From contig NZ_ML142849.1 of assembly GCF_004138495.1 (NCBI RefSeq), positions 303,686-320,204 on the forward strand: 16,519 nucleotides of DNA, in the 5' to 3' direction. The translations under genes and the position numbers were made by a program. This document shows positions 1-7,165 of this stretch, piece by piece (positions within the stretch are counted from its first letter, which is position 1; every line of letters starts with the position of its first letter). The notes under the pieces are model-generated. The model searched no databases. It was not told the DNA's origin and saw only the letters and a program-made list of their open reading frames with translations. This DNA is from Phytoactinopolyspora endophytica (GTDB lineage Bacteria > Actinomycetota > Actinomycetes > Jiangellales > Jiangellaceae).

Positions 1-643
1 AGGCCTGGGCGGCGTCGTCGATATGGAGGTAGCTCCACAGCCCGCGTCTGCCTTCGGCAGGATCGGCGGCCACCTCCCGCACCAGCTGCTCGAGGTAATC
101 GGGCGTCGTGACGGCCGGAAGGCGGAGCAGGGCGACGGAGAGGGCATGCGAGCGATGGAACATCGCCGCGATGGCCTCATCGGCCTGCTTACTCAGGGCG
201 TACGGGTCCTCAACCAGAAAGGGGTGCGCCTCGTCGATCGGGGCGTATACCGGCGATCGCTCGTGCGGCGCCCAGAAAAAGCCATAGGCGGAACAGCTGG
301 AGGCCACCACCACTCGCCGAACGGTACGGTCCGCCGCTGCCGCCAGTACGGCGAAGGTCGCCGCGGTGTTGGCGGTGAAGACCGTGTGCGGAGGATGCCA
401 CTGCGGTCCGGGAATCGCCGCCAGGTGGACGACTCCACCGACGTCGCCGCCCCCGATGAGTGCGGCCACCGTGGCAGGATCGCTGAGCCCGCTCGGCTGC
501 CACAGCACGGCTTCGGGCAGGCCCGGAGGGCGAGGGCCGCGGTCGGTGGCGAGCACCGGCCTTCCACCGCCGTGGAGATGTCGCACCACCGCGGATCCGA
601 GCCGGCCGGCCGCTCCCGTCACAAGGATCCGGTCACCACTCAT
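1..643 (-). CDS. NAD-dependent epimerase/dehydratase family protein (3' end off the window)
   Basis: The extended-SDR fold is clear in the 214 residues visible. There is an N-terminal dinucleotide-binding motif GAAGRLG at about residues 10-16, a VVHLAA strand near 71-76, an SSCSAYG segment near 115-121 holding the catalytic Ser/Thr position, and the active-site pair in YALSK (Y148, K152). Family members run about 270-330 residues, so the C-terminal substrate-binding part lies left of the window. Such enzymes reduce, oxidise or epimerise nucleotide sugars or free sugars and uronates with NAD(P). The GAAGRLG start is also seen in uronate-dehydrogenase-like members, but the substrate cannot be called. 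The start is the ATG whose A is at 643. The ribosome binding site is weak (GGGAATGG). The gene is divergent from the exported glycosidase at 798, which suggests sugar metabolism. No frameshift is seen. Confidence 0.9.
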   Translation of the reverse strand, partial: MSGDRILVTGAAGRLGSAVVRHLHGGGRPVLATDRGPRPPGLPEAVLWQPSGLSDPATVAALIGGGDVGGVVHLAAIPGPQWHPPHTVFTANTAATFAVLAAAADRTVRRVVVASSCSAYGFFWAPHERSPVYAPIDEAHPFLVEDPYALSKQADEAIAAMFHRSHALSVALLRLPAVTTPDYLEQLVREVAADPAEGRRGLWSYLHIDDAAQA

Positions 644-707
644 GGACCATTCCCGTCGCCCATCATTCCCTTTCCGGTTCGATGTCGCTCAGTGTTCACA
701 CAATACC

Positions 708-751
708 TTCTTGACCAAGAAAATCGCCTTGAGTAGGTATGGAGCTATACC
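708..751 (+). promoter_or_regulatory. Candidate promoter and two operator-like palindromes for the glycosidase gene at 798
   Basis: TTGACC at 711-716 and TAGGTA at 734-739 are 17 bases apart. The -35 is good and the -10 poor. The -35 sits inside a 14-bp palindrome, TTCTTG-AC-CAAGAA (708-721). A second palindrome, GGTAT-N6-ATACC (736-751), overlaps the -10. A further ATACC lies at 704-708. Dyads over both promoter elements suggest repression, but no regulator gene is next to them. The assignment is by eye only. Confidence 0.35.
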
Positions 752-772
752 GGCGCGGGCTCTGCCCGCGCC
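752..772 (+). promoter_or_regulatory. GC-rich hairpin in the 5' leader of the glycosidase gene
   Basis: GGCGCGGGC (752-760) and GCCCGCGCC (764-772) are a perfect 9-bp stem with a 3-base loop. It lies 25 bases upstream of the ATG at 798 and just ahead of the GGGAGG ribosome binding site at 785-790. There is no T-run, so it could be an attenuator, an mRNA-stabilising 5' hairpin, or a terminator for upstream transcription. Function is unknown. Confidence 0.4.
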
Positions 773-797
773 TCCAACGGTCCAGGGAGGCATCAGC

Positions 798-1715
798 ATG
801 GCCCGAGAACTCACCCGGAGAACGGCTATCGTCTCAATGCTCGGCGCGGCCGGTGCGGTCGCCCTCGCCCAAGCCACACGCGGCGAGATCACAGCGCACG
901 CAGCAACGCTGCCGCCGTACGTCGGCTGCGCGGCCGGCCGTGCCACGACATACGATCCGCAGGAGGAATGGGGCAAGGCGCAACGCGACCTGGGCGGCGG
1001 CAAGCTGACCTATCGTCGCGCGTTCGACTCGACCATCCCGTCCCCCGGCAACGAAGCCTGGCGCGACGCGGACGCACCCGCGCACTTCTACTCCGTCAAA
1101 CCGCCGAACAACGACGTCCAGGGATTCATCGACGGGCTGTACGACGACAGGCTGCGAGCCCTCGCTCGCGACCTGCCGAGCGGAACAAAGTTCACGATGT
1201 ATCACGAGCCCGAGGACAACATGTCCGGGCAGACGTTCTACCAGATGTTCCATCGGCTCTACGACATCGTCAAGGACGAACGGCCGCAGTACGTTCAGGT
1301 GTGGTACATCGCGATGGCCTACCAATGGCAGACCAACTCCAAGGGGAACGTCGGGACGAACGACGGCTGGATAGACGCCGCACGGCTGGCCGACGGCGTC
1401 GGTATCGACGTCTACGCCCCTGACTGGGACTTCACGGCGATCGAGGACGACGGGGGCTACCAGCGCTGGAGGGACCTGATCGCCGAGCCGTCAGGCCGGC
1501 CGTGGGGCGTCATCGAACGAGGCATCAGCGGCCACGCCGGTGAGGCCGCTCGGCTGGACATGCTGAGCCAGGACTGGGAGTTCGCCAAGGCGAACGGCTC
1601 CAAGTTCTTCCTCTACTGGCAGTCCGACCGCGGCGGTGACTGGCTGCTCCTCGGCTCCGCCGAGCAGGCGTACCACCGGTCCATGGCCGATGAGGGCCGG
1701 CAGATCGGCACCTGA
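798..1715 (+). CDS. Exported GH26-like glycoside hydrolase, Tat-type signal (paralogue 1)
   Basis: The start is ATG 798, with GGGAGG at 785-790 as ribosome binding site; this gives 305 residues. The N-terminus has a twin-arginine-like TRRTAIV (residues 6-12), a hydrophobic stretch, and possible cleavage near AHAA (33-36), so export by Tat is likely. The rest is one catalytic domain with no carbohydrate-binding module. YHEPED (135-140) fits the acid/base Glu (E137) of clan GH-A enzymes such as GH26, and WGVIERG (236-242) fits the nucleophile Glu (E240), about 100 residues later as expected. GH26 enzymes cleave beta-mannans or mixed beta-glucans outside the cell; the substrate here is not shown. 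The gene is tail to tail with a close paralogue at 1818-2729 and shares long identical blocks with it (VKPP, DVQG, HEPEDNMSGQTFYQ, TNSKGNV, GVGIDVYAP). The fold call rests on motif pattern alone, so another clan-A family is possible. Confidence 0.75.
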   Translation: MARELTRRTAIVSMLGAAGAVALAQATRGEITAHAATLPPYVGCAAGRATTYDPQEEWGKAQRDLGGGKLTYRRAFDSTIPSPGNEAWRDADAPAHFYSVKPPNNDVQGFIDGLYDDRLRALARDLPSGTKFTMYHEPEDNMSGQTFYQMFHRLYDIVKDERPQYVQVWYIAMAYQWQTNSKGNVGTNDGWIDAARLADGVGIDVYAPDWDFTAIEDDGGYQRWRDLIAEPSGRPWGVIERGISGHAGEAARLDMLSQDWEFAKANGSKFFLYWQSDRGGDWLLLGSAEQAYHRSMADEGRQIGT

Positions 1716-1726
1716 CATTCCACGAA

Positions 1727-1762
1727 TCCGCGTGGATAGGTGGATTCGCCTATCCACGCGGA
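1727..1762. terminator. Bidirectional hairpin terminator between convergent glycosidase genes
   Basis: TCCGCGTGGATAGG (1727-1740) pairs perfectly with CCTATCCACGCGGA (1749-1762): a 14-bp stem with an 8-base loop. It starts 11 bases after the stop codon at 1713-1715 and lies 55 bases beyond the stop of the convergent gene. There is no U-run on either side, which is common in actinobacterial terminators. It probably ends both transcripts. Confidence 0.8.
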
Positions 1763-1817
1763 CTCGCCGTCGTCGTCAAAGAAGCATGCGTCGTCGTGGT
1801 GATCGAGACAAGCCGTG

Positions 1818-2729
1818 TCAGTCGACCTTGCGGCCCTGCGCCGCCATGTTTTGATAGACCTGCTGCTCCTTCTTGCCGAGCAACCACCATTCCTCGTCCA
1901 TGCCGATGTTGGTATGCCAGTAGAGGAACATCTCGGCGCCCATCCGGACCGAGAACTTCCAGTCGTCTCTCAACATCGTGGCTCGGGCGTCCTCCCCATA
2001 GTCTGCGCTGATGCCGCGTTCGAGCACGCCCCACTTCTTACCGGACGGCACCTTGATGAGATCCCACCACCGCCAGAACCCGTCGTCCTCCTCCATCGAG
2101 CGGAAGTACCAACGCGGCGCGTAGACGTCGATGCCGACGCCGTCGGCGATCTTCGCCGCGTCGAGCCATCCGTCGTTCGTGGCGACGTTGCCCTTGGAGT
2201 TGGTCATCCACTGGTAGGCCATCGCGACATACCAGACCTCGATGTCGGGCCGTACGCTCTTCACGACATCGACCGTCTTGCTCATCAACTGATAGAAGGT
2301 CTGCCCGGACATGTTGTCCTCCGGCTCGTGGTACACGGTGAACACCGTGCACTCCGGTAGCGCTTCGACGAGCGCTCGCAGCCGGTCGTCGTACAGCCCA
2401 TCGATGTAGCCCTGGACGTCCTTGTCCGGCGGCTTGACCGAATAGAAGTTGCACGGCGCATCGGTCTTGCGCCAGTCCTCCTCGCCCACCGCCGGAATGG
2501 TGGGGTCGAACACGCGGCGATAGGTGAGCCTGCCGCGTCCGATGTCCTCCTGTGCCTTGTCCCACCACAGCTGCCGGTCGTAGTCGTCGGGCAGGTCGTC
2601 ACCGGCGAAGGCCCCGACGTAGGGGAAGCGCTCCTCGCCGGATCCGGCCACCGCGGTGGACCCGGCCACCACCATCGTCGCTCCCGTCAGCAGGGCCACG
2701 ACGGCGGCCACGAATCGTCGTGTGATCAT
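1818..2729 (-). CDS. Exported GH26-like glycoside hydrolase, Sec-type signal (paralogue 2, last gene of the transporter operon)
   Basis: This 303-residue protein has a Sec signal: MITRRF, a hydrophobic core to about residue 25, and likely cleavage after AVA (26-28). The mature domain matches the 798-1715 product end to end. It has the same candidate catalytic pair, E135 in YHEPED and E237 in WGVLERG, and the same GVGIDVYAP strand. The expected role is extracellular cleavage of a polysaccharide or long oligosaccharide. ATG 2729 is preceded by GGAGAGG at good spacing. Only 24 bases separate it from the stop of the ABC ATPase gene upstream, so it is probably cotranscribed with the transporter that would take up its products. 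It differs from its paralogue in the export route and in a Trp-rich segment (FWRWWD) near residues 218-223. Substrate is unknown. Confidence 0.78.
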   Translation of the reverse strand: MITRRFVAAVVALLTGATMVVAGSTAVAGSGEERFPYVGAFAGDDLPDDYDRQLWWDKAQEDIGRGRLTYRRVFDPTIPAVGEEDWRKTDAPCNFYSVKPPDKDVQGYIDGLYDDRLRALVEALPECTVFTVYHEPEDNMSGQTFYQLMSKTVDVVKSVRPDIEVWYVAMAYQWMTNSKGNVATNDGWLDAAKIADGVGIDVYAPRWYFRSMEEDDGFWRWWDLIKVPSGKKWGVLERGISADYGEDARATMLRDDWKFSVRMGAEMFLYWHTNIGMDEEWWLLGKKEQQVYQNMAAQGRKVD

Positions 2730-2753
2730 TGCGGAAACCTCTCCTCAGCGGGT

Positions 2754-5015
2754 TTACATTTCCTTCGAAGGGACGAGCCTGATGTCCCTCGCCGTCGCGA
2801 TACGCCCGGGCGACTCCTCACCGGACAATCGAGTCAGGTCGAGGTCTCCGGCGTGATGACACGCGACTCGGTGATCATCGGGACCGGATACCAGCACCGG
2901 AACGTCGGACGTGCACCGCTCCTCCCGCAGATACGGGCAGCGTGTGTGGAAGACGCATCCCGACGGCGGATCCGACGGATCGGGAAGCTCGCCGTCGAGT
3001 CGAATCCGGCCCTCGCCGCCACGACGACGAGGATCGGGGACCGGCACGGCCGACAGCAGAGCAGTTGTGTAGGGATGCCGAGGCGCGTCGAACAATCGAT
3101 CGGTTTCGGCCTGCTCGACGATGTTCCCGAGATGCATGACAGCGACCCGGTCGCATACGTGCCGCACGACCGAGAGGTCATGGGAGATGAACAGGTAGGT
3201 GAGATCCATATCCGCCTGCAGCTCACTGAGCAGGTTGAGGATCTGGGCACGGATCGACACGTCCAGGGCGGAGACCGCTTCGTCCGCGATCACGAGCCGG
3301 GGCTGCGTAATGAGTGCCCGGGCGATATTGATCCGCTGCCGCTCCCCGCCGGAGAACGCGTGCGGATACCGCGACATGTACTCGGGCCGCAGCCCGACCG
3401 TGCGCAGCATCTCAGCCACCCGGTCCGGCACACTCGAATCTGAGCGAACGCCATTCGGCAGCCTGCGCAACGGCTCGCCGATGATCTGCAGCAGTGTCTT
3501 CCTGGGGTTGAGCGAGCCGAACGGATCCTGGAAGATCATCCTGATCTTGCCCTGATACGGCAGCAGCTGCCGGCCGCGCAACGTCGACAGGTCGACCGGC
3601 TCGGATCCACTGTCTCGATACCAGATCGCGCCCGCTGTCGGTTCCAAGGCCCGTACGATCGCCCGCCCGAGCGTGGATTTCCCGCACCCGGACTCCCCCA
3701 CCAGGCCGAGCGTTTCACCGGGCCTGATCTCCAAATCTACCCCCGCCACGGCTTTGACCTCCCAGGCTGTCCGGCGTAGCAGCCCGTGCTTGACGCGAAA
3801 GTGAACTCGCAGGTCGCTGACGGTCAGTAGTGGCCCGACAGCGCCGTCCACGGCGGAGATCTCCTCCGCCGGTCCCGGAACATCCGTGTCGCCGGATCCG
3901 GCCGTCGTCCGCGGTACGACCGGGCCAGGCCGTTCCGGCGGTACAGTTTCGACCGGCTCGTGTTCCGTGGCCAACGGATCGCGATCCGTGGCCGCCGGGG
4001 CGTACAGGTGACACACTGCGAGCCGGTCTGGTTCCAGCTGGTGTCGGTCAGGCGTCTCGACGTCACACAAGCCGGGCATCGCCGCCCGGCAACGCGTGTG
4101 GAACCCACAGCCCTCTGGTCGATCACCCGGATGCGGAACCATGCCGGCGATCGCCGTCAAACGGCTCTTCCGCCTGTCGTCGAGCGACGGGATCGACTCG
4201 AGCAAGGCCTCCGTGTACGGATGCGCGGGACTGGCGAAGATGTCATCGACCCGAGCACGTTCGACGACCGTACCCAGATACATCACCGCGACCTCATCGG
4301 CGACCTGGGCGACCACTCCCATGTCGTGGGTGATGAACATGATGGCCATGCCGGTCTGTTCCTGCAGCTCGCCGAGCAGGTCGAGGATCCGTGCCTGGGT
4401 GGTCACGTCGAGGGCCGTCGTGGGCTCGTCGGCGATCAACAAGGCGGGGTCGCAGCACAACGCGATCGCGATCATCACCCGCTGGCACATGCCACCGGAA
4501 AGCTGGAACGAGTAGGCGTCGAATCGCTTGTGCGGCTGCGGAATACCGACTCTGGCCAACTCCGCGATCGCACGATCCTTCGCCTCGTCAGCGGTCAGGT
4601 CGGAATGCAGCCGAATCGTCTCGACGAGCTGCGCGCCGATGGTATACATCGGCGAGAGCGCAGCGATCGGCTCCTGGAAAACCATGCCGATCTCGGCACC
4701 ACGAACACGGCGAAGCCGCTCCCCGCGTGGGTCGAGCGCGGCGAGATCGACATGCTCTCGCTCGAGATCGGGTTGCCACCAGATCGCGCCGCTCTCCACC
4801 CTGCCCGGTGGTTCGATCAGCCCGAGCACCGATCGCGCCATCATCGACTTCCCGCACCCCGACTCCCCCACTACGCACAAGGTCTTGCCGGCTGAGACCT
4901 CCAGGTCGACCCCGTCGACCGCCTTGACGACGCCGTCGCCGGTATGGAAATACGTGCGCAGATCCTCGATGGTCAGCAGCGCCCTCGTCTTCGGCGACAT
5001 CAGGTCCTCACTCAT
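2754..5015 (-). CDS. Fused double ATP-binding subunit of an Opp/Dpp-type ABC transporter
   Basis: The 753 residues contain two complete nucleotide-binding domains, DppD-like then DppF-like, joined by an acidic Pro-rich linker (about 340-395). Half 1: Walker A GESGCGKS (50-57), signature LSGGM (172-176), Walker B LLIADEPT (192-199), H-loop TH (229-230). Half 2: Walker [10 protein letters not shown] (440-448), signature FSGGE (554-558), Walker [12 protein letters not shown] (574-584, with Ala where Pro is usual), SHD (611-613). Each half ends in the oligopeptide-transporter C-terminal region with the GC.FHTRC motif, and four cysteines with identical spacing, C-x5-C-x7-C-x17-C (303/309/317/335 and 687/693/701/719). 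These could hold iron-sulfur clusters as described for DppD-type subunits. The protein would power the two permeases encoded just upstream. Start ATG 5015 lies 9 bases after the permease stop, with GTGAGG as ribosome binding site. Confidence 0.95.
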   Translation of the reverse strand: MSEDLMSPKTRALLTIEDLRTYFHTGDGVVKAVDGVDLEVSAGKTLCVVGESGCGKSMMARSVLGLIEPPGRVESGAIWWQPDLEREHVDLAALDPRGERLRRVRGAEIGMVFQEPIAALSPMYTIGAQLVETIRLHSDLTADEAKDRAIAELARVGIPQPHKRFDAYSFQLSGGMCQRVMIAIALCCDPALLIADEPTTALDVTTQARILDLLGELQEQTGMAIMFITHDMGVVAQVADEVAVMYLGTVVERARVDDIFASPAHPYTEALLESIPSLDDRRKSRLTAIAGMVPHPGDRPEGCGFHTRCRAAMPGLCDVETPDRHQLEPDRLAVCHLYAPAATDRDPLATEHEPVETVPPERPGPVVPRTTAGSGDTDVPGPAEEISAVDGAVGPLLTVSDLRVHFRVKHGLLRRTAWEVKAVAGVDLEIRPGETLGLVGESGCGKSTLGRAIVRALEPTAGAIWYRDSGSEPVDLSTLRGRQLLPYQGKIRMIFQDPFGSLNPRKTLLQIIGEPLRRLPNGVRSDSSVPDRVAEMLRTVGLRPEYMSRYPHAFSGGERQRINIARALITQPRLVIADEAVSALDVSIRAQILNLLSELQADMDLTYLFISHDLSVVRHVCDRVAVMHLGNIVEQAETDRLFDAPRHPYTTALLSAVPVPDPRRRGGEGRIRLDGELPDPSDPPSGCVFHTRCPYLREERCTSDVPVLVSGPDDHRVACHHAGDLDLTRLSGEESPGRIATARDIRLVPSKEM

Positions 5016-5024
5016 GGCTCGACC

Positions 5025-6134
5025 TCACGATTTGTAGGGGTCCGCGGCGTCGCGAAGACCGTCGCCGACGAAGTTGAACGACAAGACGACCACGACGACC
5101 GCCGCGCCGGGCAGCAACAGCCAGGGGGCGGCCTGAAGGGTGGCGAAGTTCTGTGCCTCTTCGAGCAGCGTGCCCCAGCTCACCGCCGGCGCCCGCAACC
5201 CGAGACCCAGGAAGGACAATGCGGTTTCCGCGAGGATCATCGCCGGAATCGCCAGCGTCGTCGAAGCGATCAGATGGCTGGTGAACGACGGCAGCATGTG
5301 CCCGAAGATGAGCCGCGGCGGTCCGACGCCGTCCAGAGCCGTCGCGGTGACGAAATCCTCTTCGCGCAGCGCCATGAACCGGCCACGGACAACCCGGGCC
5401 AGATCCGTCCACGCGATCGCCGACAGGATCACCGTGATCGTGAAGTAACGCTGCATGGGACCCCAATCCGTCGGCACCGCGGCGGCCAGGCCGAGCCACA
5501 AAGGCAGCGTCGGGATGGACATGAAGAACTCGATCAATCGCTGGATGACGGTGTCGACCCAGCCACCGACGTATCCGGAGATCCCGCCGAGCACGACACC
5601 GATGACGAACGACGCCGCTACGCCGACCAGGCCGATCGTCAGAGACACGCGCGCACCGTGCACGATGCGGGAGAACAGGTCGTACCCGTTGGCCGTCGCG
5701 CCGAGAAAGAAAACCGGCGGACCTTCGGGATCGGCCGGTCCTATCAGATGCCGGTCGGTCTCGAACAGCCCGAACAGCTTGTACGACTCCCCCTCGGCGA
5801 AGAACCGCACTGGGACCCGCTGCTCATGGTCTACCTCGTAGGTGATCTCCAGGGTCTCTTGATCGACGTGATCGGTGTAACCGTTGACATAGAGCCCCCA
5901 ATCCCAGCCGTCCGGGCTCGTGTCGACGACCTTCAGCACCTGGGGAGGGGCACCGCCGTAGCCGACCTGTTGGTATTCGGTGGAGTAGGGCGCGACGAAC
6001 TCGGCGAACAGCGCCACGAGGTACGCCACGGCGAGCACGACCGCCCCGGCCATCGCCAGCCGGTGCCGACGGAAACGCCACCACACGAGCCGCCACTGCG
6101 AGGCCGAGTGCCGTGCCGGGTGCGGTTGGGTCAT
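5025..6134 (-). CDS. ABC transporter permease, DppC/OppC type with a large extracellular insert
   Basis: This is an inner-membrane channel subunit of an Opp/Dpp family importer. There is a cytoplasmic N-terminus, TM1 at about residues 26-48, then an unusually long extracytoplasmic segment (about 50-140). The family motif follows in altered form (FLGATANGYDLFSR, 143-156, where LGTD..GRD..SR is usual), then about five more membrane helices. The EAA coupling loop is near 259-282 (EEDFVTATALDGVG...HMLP), and the tail is LRDAADPY. I chose ATG 6134 (369 residues) because GGGAG lies 8 bases upstream of it. A GTG at 6152 would overlap the upstream stop as GTGA and add six residues, but has no convincing ribosome binding site. 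The insert is larger than in peptide permeases and resembles sugar-type members of the family (inference). Confidence 0.93.
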   Translation of the reverse strand: MTQPHPARHSASQWRLVWWRFRRHRLAMAGAVVLAVAYLVALFAEFVAPYSTEYQQVGYGGAPPQVLKVVDTSPDGWDWGLYVNGYTDHVDQETLEITYEVDHEQRVPVRFFAEGESYKLFGLFETDRHLIGPADPEGPPVFFLGATANGYDLFSRIVHGARVSLTIGLVGVAASFVIGVVLGGISGYVGGWVDTVIQRLIEFFMSIPTLPLWLGLAAAVPTDWGPMQRYFTITVILSAIAWTDLARVVRGRFMALREEDFVTATALDGVGPPRLIFGHMLPSFTSHLIASTTLAIPAMILAETALSFLGLGLRAPAVSWGTLLEEAQNFATLQAAPWLLLPGAAVVVVVLSFNFVGDGLRDAADPYKS

Positions 6135-6148
6135 CGGGTGTGCTCCCG

Positions 6149-7141
6149 TCACCGGTACTGATGCCGGACTCGGGGATCAAGCCAGGCGAGAACGAGGTCC
6201 GACAGCAGGGTGCCGATCACCGTCAGCACGCTGACGACGAGAATGATCGATCCGGCGAGGTACATGTCTTGCGACCGCAACGCCCCCAGCATCAGAGGGC
6301 CGGTCGTTGGCAGGGCCAGCACGGTGCCGACCACCACCTCGCCGGACACCAACATGGGAAGCACCCAGCCGATCGTCGACACGAACGGGTTCAGGGCGAC
6401 GCGCAGGGGGTAGCGAATCAGCAGCCGGCGCTCCCCCATGCCCCGCGCGCGCCCGGCCACGACGTACGGCCTGCGCAACTCGTCGAGAAGGTTCGCGCGC
6501 AGGATGCGGATCAGTCCGGCGGTACCGGCCGTGCCGAGCACGATCACCGGTATCCACAGATGCGACAGCAGATCGATGAACCTTCCGACCGACCACGGCG
6601 CATGGGCGTACTCGGAGGAGAAGACCCCGACGAAGGAGCCGCCGAACCACAACCTCGAGAGATAGACGAGGACCAGGGCCAGGAGGAAATTCGGGATCGC
6701 CAGTCCGATGAAGCCGATCGTGGTCGCGAGGTAGTCGCCCGGCGAATATGGGCGAACCGCTGAATAGATGCCGATCGGGAATGCCACGATCCAGGTGAAC
6801 AGCAGCGTGCCCAGCGTCAGGGCGATGGTGAAGGGAAGTGTGTCGGCCAACAGCGCGGACACCGGCTGGTTCCATTCGAAGGACATTCCGAAGTCCCCGT
6901 GGAACAGGATCCCCTTCATCCACGTCAGGTACTGCACCGGCACAGGTTCATCCAGCCCGTAGCGAGCGCTGAGGGCATCGAGGTACGCCTGATCGGCGGG
7001 CTCGCCGCGTTCACGCAGCCGGCTCGCCAGCTGAGTCAGGTAATCGCCCGGGGGCAGCTGGATGATCACGAACGACACGACCGATATCGCGAACACGGTC
7101 GGCACCATGTACGCGATCCGGCGCAGTACGTATCTCCACAT
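6149..7141 (-). CDS. ABC transporter permease, DppB/OppB type
   Basis: The 330 residues show the typical DppB start (MWRYVLRRIAYMVPTVFAIS, TM1 at about 8-28), the periplasmic loop with YGLDEPVPVQYLTWMKGIL..GDFG (61-85), and five later helices. The EAA coupling loop is at about 222-252 (LRRPYVVAGRARGMGERRLL) and the end is WLDPRVR. Its role is to form the membrane channel together with the DppC-type subunit. ATG 7141 lies 24 bases after the stop of the binding-protein gene, and its stop overlaps or nearly abuts the next permease start, so tight cotranscription is expected. The ribosome binding site is weak (GGTGAAG about 10 bases upstream), which suits translational coupling. No anomaly seen. 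Confidence 0.95.
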   Translation of the reverse strand: MWRYVLRRIAYMVPTVFAISVVSFVIIQLPPGDYLTQLASRLRERGEPADQAYLDALSARYGLDEPVPVQYLTWMKGILFHGDFGMSFEWNQPVSALLADTLPFTIALTLGTLLFTWIVAFPIGIYSAVRPYSPGDYLATTIGFIGLAIPNFLLALVLVYLSRLWFGGSFVGVFSSEYAHAPWSVGRFIDLLSHLWIPVIVLGTAGTAGLIRILRANLLDELRRPYVVAGRARGMGERRLLIRYPLRVALNPFVSTIGWVLPMLVSGEVVVGTVLALPTTGPLMLGALRSQDMYLAGSIILVVSVLTVIGTLLSDLVLAWLDPRVRHQYR

Positions 7142-7165
7142 GTCGTGTCAGCTTCACCAGCGCTA

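Noticed and set aside
23..736. Long plus-strand open frame
   Set aside because: It lies opposite the epimerase gene, is Arg/Gly-rich with no domain, and runs through the divergent promoter region. It is a high-GC shadow frame.
366..797. Upstream extension of the first glycosidase frame
   Set aside because: The frame is open from 366, but it crosses the divergent epimerase gene and the promoter region. ATG 798 has a ribosome binding site and begins a proper export signal.
6134..6152. GTG 6152 as the start of the DppC-type permease
   Set aside because: It overlaps the upstream stop attractively (GTGA), but the ATG at 6134 has the better-placed GGGAG. The choice is not certain.
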